A stretch of DNA of 64,000 bases from Symsagittifera roscoffensis (lineage: Eukaryota > Xenacoelomorpha > Acoela > Convolutidae), in contig NC_087070.1 of the NCBI RefSeq assembly GCF_963678635.1, forward strand, positions 38,824,600 to 38,888,599. The letters run 5' to 3'. A program made the position numbers and the translations under genes. The stretch's first letter is position 1; each line of letters begins with the position of its first letter. Of this stretch, positions 58,301 to 64,000 are shown one piece after another. Under the pieces are notes generated by a model. The model was not told the DNA's origin, did not search any database, and worked only from the letters and a program-made list of their open reading frames with translations.

Positions 58301-60214
58301 GCGGATTACCTTTCAAGGCATCCGGTGGGGGAAGCCACGAAAGTTAGTCTTTATGATAACACTTTCACAGTGGCAAAATTGAAATCAATTACCAATTCAC
58401 TCGGATACATTGATACCAATAAAGGGATCATCAAAGCATCAAAGGAATCAATTGTTTCAGCTAAAGATATTCAAGTTGGAAACGATAAAGTTAACATTCC
58501 ACCGGAAGAGGGCGTCAAAACGCGTGACCATCGGTTGACCAATCAGAAGCCACTAAAACGAATAGCTGAGTGTAATGACCGGGAAAGCGCAAAAGTAGTA
58601 AAGTCAATCACCGAATGTAAACTACGTGAGTCTGATATTAATTCCACAGTAAACAGTAGTCCTCCATTTAACAAAACAAGTTATCGATCTAACAAAATAC
58701 ACATATCTACAATGACATCACTTAATTTGAAGAAATTAAATAAATTACTGTTGAAACATCCAGAAATAACGAGCGGCAGTAGCAGCGAGGTGGAGATTGT
58801 GGATGCACGATTGGAGGCGGAGACGCATCACACCAGGGACATTCGATGCAACACAGTCATCTCCATTCCTTCGGCATTCGGAGGTGAACTTTTTCCGGCG
58901 GCATACCCAGCAGGAGGGAACGTCATCATGTCAGTAATCCCCCGGGACTGCAAGATAGTCCGCAAAAGCAGTGCACTGCCGGAGCTATTCAACCTGAAGC
59001 TCGTGGAAGCGAACTATAAAGGGGACCCCCAGATGCGCGCAATAAAAGAACTGGTGGAGAGTAAGGACCCGGATTTGGAAAAGAAGGTCAGAGCAATGGG
59101 TGCCTACCTCGGACAGCACACACATGATTTCCACGTGCGGGAAAATTGTCCGTGGATGGACGAACGACTCGTCATCCCCATACCACTCAGGAAGGCTGTG
59201 GTTAATCGGATACATGCGTTTCACCATGGGCGCTCGAGTATGTTCGACGCTGCGAGGGATGTCTGGTTTCCCTATCTCCACCGGAGTTTAGTCGCAGCTG
59301 CGGATGGATGCAAGGAATGCACCGATGCAGGTAAAAGCCTTAAACCATTATGCGCCAAAGGTGATGTTGGGAAGATCTATGAACCACGCGAGCCGAACGA
59401 ATGCCTACAGCTTGATTTTTGGGGTCCAATTAGATACTTAAATGAATCAAGTAAATATGTCTTGGTAGCGGTTGACCGGTTCTCACGTTGGCCCTCTGCA
59501 ATGATCTGCGGAAATAATAAAAGCGACAAGGTCCTTAAGTTCATTAAACAATACATATCTCAACATGGTGTCCCTAGGAAAATTTTTATGGATCAAGGTA
59601 CAAGTTTCACATCGAATGCAGTTAAATCATTTTGCAATTCCGAAGGAATTGAAATAATTTATTCACCCGTGAATGATCATCGCAACACCGGGTGTGTCGA
59701 ACGTACCATTGGCAGTCTGAAAAACTTTGTCTTAACTTACGCTAAAGAAAAAGATAGTGGAAACTTAGAATCAATGATAGAACGAGCCTTGAGTGCTCTA
59801 AGATTTGCCCCAAATGCTACTCTCAAGATATCGCCGTTTGAATCTCATCACGGCAGAGAAGCCAATACGGTACTGCGAAATCTTACGAAAAAGCCAACCC
59901 TGCAAAACCTAAACTGGGCCAGAGTGTTGAAACAAAAATCTGCCTATTTAGATTCTACTGACCCCAGAGCTCCGAGGAACATCCAACCCATGGCAACGGA
60001 TTGGGAAGAACGATCCGACGTGGAGTTTGATGTCGATCATATGAATCACCCTAGGCGACTGACACAAAATCAACTAGTTTCGGCGGCGGATGGAACACCA
60101 ATGGCTGACGGGGACGGGAAACAGGCTTGTGGGGGAAGTCTAAACAGCCAAGTAAACGGACCGAACTGTTATTCCAACGACTCAAGGATAGCAATAAAAG
60201 GTATAGACCCATAA
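55364..60214 (+). CDS. Gag-Pol polyprotein of the Ty3/gypsy element (1616 aa)
   Basis: One ORF fuses Gag and Pol. Gag has a capsid-like region (about 20-230), an Arg/Gly-rich stretch (about 245-270) and two zinc knuckles: an atypical long one, C-x2-C-x8-H-x3-C from C274, and a standard C-x2-C-x4-H-x4-C. Aspartic protease: DSG at 404-406. Reverse transcriptase: motif-A Asp 653 (MDLTYAYG) and catalytic FIDD at 717-720, a variant of YxDD. RNase H: D867 (CDAS), E906 and D933 (TDHKAL). Integrase: HHCC finger (H1284, H1288, C1316, C1319) and D1351, D1410, E1446 with the DD35E spacing. All catalytic residues are present. There is no stop or frameshift between Gag and Pol, unlike many relatives. The product copies element RNA and inserts the cDNA. 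Confidence 0.93.
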   Translation: MAQQAGQSAGSGKNPLGITAFWPSKCTEAPMLWEHWITRFTWGVIAKHSFNPTAFYFANTLTEAQITGLPEEVNGKNRVEAEQTLISNLYLCLGERGQDELHNRKPHLDLATTRYPRVLDEFESVFRKERNETFETYQLLSRKQRDGETLEEFHSVLSGLAARCSLGTLERRVLRDVFIVNMSNKEAQTELCRSTKTPDEVYRIALSYERGDKYAKSYKVSGGGLTAAPAGSLQIKSEPISAIRGGYRRPFQRGGRGFGRGGTRGRGGAADRKCYNCDQSGFTPDHIPKCPARNVTCNFCKKMGHYERTCRGRRSANRGRVGMINEDDTNGGTTQDYPEESASNYGSSVGWVTDSKTPAHGWDLDSSTEYVVMSIRRKEETELKVAGAKLALRINGKATQAWIDSGSPISIFTIGELKRTLGTVNVQLKPLNPQDDQFRDYGNNPLKFLGKMQVTLHSNGWTCSSDINVIGGCRPSIIGRDLMPSLGLMLVQAPSTEGVKSIHTTEGTVAMDNDLDEWQTHFCKQFQHLFHRVGRIRNYKVQADFFKNLTPIQQKGRRVPITLQEKVDKEIEKLLGQGHIQKLEECSDKYFVSPIVITVKKDGSVKLALESRELNKQVHKNKYQMPNIEELMDIVGQTISERKQGDVFFTTMDLTYAYGQLPLNENTSKHCNFSLVGGRSTGTYRFKTGFYGLTTMPAEFQRVMDAILAEFPCAHAFIDDILVISKGSKIEHIALVEKILTKLDKEKMALKLEKCQFAKNTCEWLGHRITKSGITPMVRKTDPIDKLTAPKTLSQLKSFMGSIHSLHKYLPALAETSAPLRPLLSKKNEFLWTIDCQTAFESIKKQVANIVELKHFDVHKDIRIVCDASHNGLGAVLEQLGTEGWRPISFASRFLNAAEKKYSTNELEMLAVVWGSEYFRNYIFGRKFTVVTDHKALLSLLNGNNKKNKTMFSRLTRWIDRIIPFDFVIEHMPGAKIGLADYLSRHPVGEATKVSLYDNTFTVAKLKSITNSLGYIDTNKGIIKASKESIVSAKDIQVGNDKVNIPPEEGVKTRDHRLTNQKPLKRIAECNDRESAKVVKSITECKLRESDINSTVNSSPPFNKTSYRSNKIHISTMTSLNLKKLNKLLLKHPEITSGSSSEVEIVDARLEAETHHTRDIRCNTVISIPSAFGGELFPAAYPAGGNVIMSVIPRDCKIVRKSSALPELFNLKLVEANYKGDPQMRAIKELVESKDPDLEKKVRAMGAYLGQHTHDFHVRENCPWMDERLVIPIPLRKAVVNRIHAFHHGRSSMFDAARDVWFPYLHRSLVAAADGCKECTDAGKSLKPLCAKGDVGKIYEPREPNECLQLDFWGPIRYLNESSKYVLVAVDRFSRWPSAMICGNNKSDKVLKFIKQYISQHGVPRKIFMDQGTSFTSNAVKSFCNSEGIEIIYSPVNDHRNTGCVERTIGSLKNFVLTYAKEKDSGNLESMIERALSALRFAPNATLKISPFESHHGREANTVLRNLTKKPTLQNLNWARVLKQKSAYLDSTDPRAPRNIQPMATDWEERSDVEFDVDHMNHPRRLTQNQLVSAADGTPMADGDGKQACGGSLNSQVNGPNCYSNDSRIAIKGIDP

Positions 60215-60945
60215 ACCAAAAAGTAATTCGCGAATCTAAGCACACTATAACTCTAGCAAATGGCTCTGTACTTAGGAAAAGTGGGGTTGCCGAGAAAGTC
60301 ATCAAATCGAACGCGCCAACTACCGCGAGTAAGCTAACACTACCACTCCCAGCTATGAGTGCATTGCAACGTCGGGCGGAACTAAAGCGAGCAGCGAACG
60401 AACAGGCGGCGGGGACGAGCACACAGAGTAAAGCAAGCGCACAGAGTAAGGCTGATAACAGAGTGCGAGAATTTTCACCAGCGGAGGAGGACGATTCGGA
60501 TTCGGAGTACGAGCCAATAACAATTTCCAAACACGCAGGGAACTCAACAATAGCACCAGGGCGAGATGTGGAAGGAAATGAACCAAAAATGAATAACGAT
60601 GTAGAAGACGGAATTGGAAGACCAAACTTATCCGAAGGAAGCGGAGCTGGAAAATCCCAGGGGGTGGACACGGAGGTCCAGACTATGAGCAACGAGCAAG
60701 GGGGGAGTGCCCCAAATTTGAGTAACGAAGGACGAGGGGGGAAACATTCTAAAAAGAAAGGGGAACGAGTACGACGCTTACGTCTCGTATCATACTCTAG
60801 TCAAGAATCAGAAGATGGAACAGGATCACGGAAAAGTACCAGGAAGCGGACGGCGGTATCTAAATTCGGCGGGGTTATGATAGATAGTATATTGAAAGCG
60901 AGAACATCCAAAGGAGAGGAAGACAGAGAGCGGGACACTAATTGA
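60127..60945 (+). CDS. Third ORF of the LTR element (272 aa), unknown role
   Basis: It overlaps the end of Gag-Pol by 88 bases in another frame. The protein is very hydrophilic and charged, with acidic stretches (EEDDSDSEYEP) and basic C-terminal runs (KHSKKKGERVRRLRL, SRKSTRKRT). No signal peptide or membrane segment is visible, so it is not an obvious envelope protein. Its first ~60 residues (TITLANGSVLRKSGVAEKV) look like the small beta-rich tail that follows the integrase core in relatives. It may therefore be made as a frameshifted extension of Pol. No standard slippery heptamer was seen in the overlap. The basic tail could bind nucleic acid (inference). Confidence 0.6.
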   Translation: MWGKSKQPSKRTELLFQRLKDSNKRYRPINQKVIRESKHTITLANGSVLRKSGVAEKVIKSNAPTTASKLTLPLPAMSALQRRAELKRAANEQAAGTSTQSKASAQSKADNRVREFSPAEEDDSDSEYEPITISKHAGNSTIAPGRDVEGNEPKMNNDVEDGIGRPNLSEGSGAGKSQGVDTEVQTMSNEQGGSAPNLSNEGRGGKHSKKKGERVRRLRLVSYSSQESEDGTGSRKSTRKRTAVSKFGGVMIDSILKARTSKGEEDRERDTN

Positions 60946-61108
60946 GCAGGAAGGCACATTTGAAAGAGGGAGTGAAAAAGGAAACTCAAGAAACTTGTTA
61001 AACTAAAACTCATGCCCAGGGAGAGGGTGGACTACCGCTGGTCTAAAACTCAAACATTTCCGTTGGATAATTTTAAAACAGTTGTTTGAAAATTGATTGT
61101 TGAGGGAA

Positions 61109-61295
61109 TGTCATATATAGTATCTAATCATATATTACGTGTTGGCGCTATTGGTTAGCTATGTGTCTGGTGCGGCTACTAATTAATTAATACCTGCCAA
61201 CCTTAAGTTTAGTCTGCGATGTTTGGATTCATTGTTGTTAACCGTTAAAGAATAAACGAGTCAATCTTAGTTCAGTGAATTAAAGATATTACCTG
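61109..61295 (+). mobile_element. 3' LTR of the Ty3/gypsy element
   Basis: The 182-bp core 61109-61290 equals the 5' LTR core. After AAAGATATT it has ACCTG and then joins the right 290-bp duplication. The 5' LTR continues GAACCTGCATTTTTCACA, so the last ~15 bases of this LTR are missing or altered. Confidence 0.88.
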
Positions 61296-61585
61296 AATTT
61301 ATTGCTGAATTTCAAATTTGGAGAAAAAAACGCTTTTTCTCCAAGGCTGGTGTCATATCTACAGCTTTATATCCGGGCATTTCAAAATCAGGCCTTTTTT
61401 TGGGCATTTCCGATCTTTGTAAACTGGAAAAGCAAAAAAAGTCTTAAGCATTGCAATATAGGATATAGTTGCAAAAGTTTGTTATTATCTGAAACCTTAA
61501 ATGTGATACGTATGCTACAGATTACAGATATACTTACAGATATGCGAAGCTTACAGATATACGAAACAAATGGAGAGATTCTGAC
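61296..61585 (+). repeat. Right copy of the 290-bp duplication flanking the LTR element
   Basis: Matches 54875-55164 with one substitution seen, then continues into unique sequence (AGACACATTTAAACG). Here the shared ORF extends about 19 codons further; no domain recognised. Confidence 0.9.
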
Positions 61586-64000
61586 AGACACATTTAAACG
61601 TATAATAGATGAAAGGGTGCTCGTTTCAGCATGCTCACTTTAGATTTTTTTTCTTCGTTTGCCGTCTTCGAACAAATCATAAGGGTAAGACTGGTAACCA
61701 GCTGCACTTCAAGTCCCAAAAAAGTCTCGTTGGAACTTTTTTTTTCAATTTATCGATAGGATGTACTTCAGATGATGCTATTTTTATGCAGAGTGTTTTA
61801 AACTTCAATCTGATTGCATAAGTTTAGTGTAAGATCAACAAATTAGTAATTGATGAAGGACATTGCTAAAAGTTGACGATACCAATCCATTCGCAAACTA
61901 AATGTCCGTCGTTGGTAAGACTTTTTAACGAGTATATTTTTCTCGAATTATGTTTGACACCAAAAAAAAATTATTTAACTATTTTATTCAATTTTAGAGT
62001 ACTCAAAATTACAGTCACAAAACATATAAATTGCAACTTTTTAAATTCAACGAGCAAATGAACGAATTTTTGTCGTTGTCTCTGCAACAATTTAAAATAT
62101 AGAGTTGAAAATTTGACACTGACAAAATGAAATGATTTGAAAGACACTTACCGGAAATTAAAAAAATTTAAATGTGTAAAAAAAAATTGAGTTGGAAAAC
62201 GGCAGACAAAAAAAATGAAAGCGTTACATTGAAAAGGTAACAAAAAAACAATGAAATTTTTGAGTATTTTCGAGCTGATGATCGAATTAAACCAAGAAAT
62301 AGACTGTTTCAGTACACATGGTGGAAAAAATGACTGCTCGGATCCATAAATGAGTTTGTTTGAAGCTCTTATTAAGACTCTAAATTTTATTCAAGCGTAT
62401 GTCATTGGTGCCCAAGACCCTCAGTTGTATGTTAGTTCGACAGATATACGATCGTTTTTTAGTGCGGACCAAAAGATTCTTTCAATTTTTGTATCCTTTC
62501 CTCAGGGATTTATTCGAGTCCATAAATCCAAATTCTTTGAAGGATATTTCGACAGCAAGATTACCTCTGAAATTAGTCATTTTTACACCCTAACGACACT
62601 TTCTCTTAAATTTTATTCCAGCAAGCTTCTTCCAAAACTTTCATCAAGCATGTGTCATTGTCTCAAACCTATATCCTAATTGTTTGCAGATAAAACGACA
62701 AAAACGAGAAAAAAATTTTTCGTTTGCTCGATGAAATGAAAAACTTCAACTTTTAAGTCTTGTGGCTGTAAGTTCATTTCGCAGTTTTTGATAGCTTTAG
62801 TTGTTTTCGAGAAGGAAAATACTTACTTAAAATTTCAGTAGCTTTTAGAAAAGAACAAAAAAAGAAGATAGCTTGAAAATTTGATAGCTTGAAACAAACT
62901 AATGAATACATGATTCACGGAAAAATTCAAAATAGTTTGACAGAATGGTTATTTTGCTTTTTTCACGCTATTTCTTCGAGGTTGAAATTTGGTTATTTCA
63001 AACTGTTTTGATTCTTTTGAGAAATTCAAGATTTTTTATGCGGTGAAAATTTAAAACGCTTTGAGATAATTTGAGAGAAGGTATTGATTTTAAAAAAATT
63101 TTGTTTTTAGCCACCTTTTGAAACGTTTGAAATTAAACTTTGTTGCTTGAATAATTTTGCTTTGAATTTAGAGATTTTCAAGCACATTTCTCATTTGAAA
63201 TTCTTGCTAAGATAGCTTGAGAATAAAAACAAAAAAAAACTCGAGGCTTAGCTTTGTTGATTTTTCAACATATTTCAAGTTGATTGAATAGCATATTTCA
63301 AGTTGATTGAAGTCGGCTTCTTAAAAAGCATGCATCACAATCTCCATGCATCCTATCTCCGGCTTGAAACTTGTGTCAACTGTTCCAAAAACCCAATTAA
63401 GGTCGTTCGGGGCTCGTACAAGATGATGTTTAACCTTGTGATAAATGCAGTTTTTGTTGATTTGGATGATAAAATTGTGCCCACCAGATGAGCCTAATTT
63501 GATTTTTAAGTAAGAATCGGACACAAATTTCTTGCAAGGAAGCGAATGAGTTGACAATAGATGGCTCAGATAAACACCGAGGGCAACGAGAAATTAGATT
63601 AAGTTGTTTTAACTTCACAAATTATTGTCGTCCAAACATTGCAATGTTTCTTCCCTAAAGTTCACTTTACAGGCTTAATTGCTAAGAGTAACAGCTGTTG
63701 CCAATTCGAACTTTCTCGTTTTAGGAAATTGCTGCATTCTGATTGGCTGAAAATTCGACTTAACAATCCCCCCCCCCCCCCCCCCCCGCCTTTGTAATAG
63801 GAGGGAGATTGATAAGTAGATCCAGAGACTTTTCACGTTTCTTTGAATGTTTTTTACGTCTTCAAAAAATTCCCTCTTTTGACTAGCTGGTTCACAAAAC
63901 TTGGGGCACTCCAAATGTTTTGCAAATTTTACAGTTTTCAAGCCAGAATGACAAAACATGAATTTATGAAAAACGATTAAATTTTTATTTGACTTACAGT
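61586..64000. other. Unassigned AT-rich stretch
   Basis: No supported gene. The 109-aa + strand ORF at 62350-62679 has no recognised domain. A run of about 18 C lies at 63770-63787, followed by GCC; the bases after it (AGGAGGGAG on the other side) suggest a decayed G/C-rich repeat end. Confidence 0.45.

Larger units (their letters stand above)
55165..61295 (+). mobile_element. Ty3/gypsy-type LTR retrotransposon, apparently intact (~6.1 kb)
   Basis: Order is LTR, Gag-Pol ORF, overlapping third ORF, short purine-rich tract (TGAGGGAA, 61101-61108), LTR. The Pol order PR-RT-RNase H-IN is diagnostic of Ty3/gypsy (Metaviridae-like) elements. Identical LTR cores and an uninterrupted 1616-codon ORF indicate recent insertion. 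There is no 4-6 bp target duplication; instead a 290-bp direct duplication flanks it. Confidence 0.9.

Noticed and set aside
62350..62679. 109-aa + strand ORF near the window end
   Set aside because: No domain or hydropathy pattern; the length is within what chance allows over 64 kb in six frames.

Overview
This is AT-rich animal (metazoan) nuclear DNA. The evidence is a rhodopsin-type seven-helix receptor gene split by GT-AG introns, tRNA-derived SINE heads, a Ty3/gypsy LTR retrotransposon, several MITE families and long satellite arrays. No operons or bacterial signals are visible. I cannot name the lineage from the sequence; an invertebrate with a repeat-filled, intron-rich genome fits best.

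Layout. 1-15.5 kb: no convincing gene; short direct and tandem duplications, copies of a ~535 bp hairpin-ended element (here called the HE family, Helentron/HINE-like), a MITE with an 8-bp target duplication and two tRNA-like SINE heads. 15.5-17.6 kb, + strand: two exons with matching phase that look like the N-terminus and first membrane segment of a receptor-like protein; the intron between them is largely transposon DNA. 18.2-35.9 kb, - strand: the 5' part of a class A GPCR gene. Exon 1 (TM1-TM2) is near 35.4-35.8 kb, exon 2 (TM3-TM4, ERY motif) near 19.4-19.6 kb, and a 55-nt candidate exon 3 lies near 18.2 kb. Exons 1 and 2 are separated by a 15.8 kb intron that hosts HE copies, hAT-type MITEs, a foldback element, a broken hAT-transposase-like relic and small islands of a 22-bp repeat. 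TM5-TM7 were not found.

35.9-44.2 kb: mostly unrecognised AT-rich DNA, with an HE copy interrupted by a 1.26 kb element with perfect terminal inverted repeats. 44.2-52.6 kb: a huge 22-bp minisatellite with roughly 1 kb and 395 bp higher-order repeats. It is largely free of stop codons on both strands, so it produces many long but almost certainly spurious ORFs. It runs into a CATA microsatellite and a 200-N gap. 54.9-61.6 kb: an apparently intact, young Ty3/gypsy element with identical 182-bp LTR cores and a 1616-aa Gag-Pol ORF with all catalytic residues, plus an overlapping third ORF. It is flanked by an unexpected ~290 bp direct duplication instead of a short target duplication. 61.6-64 kb: nothing recognised.

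Most ORFs of 60-130 aa in the window are chance openings or lie inside repeats. The only host coding sequence I support is the GPCR gene (good evidence for exons 1-2) and, more weakly, the + strand two-exon model.
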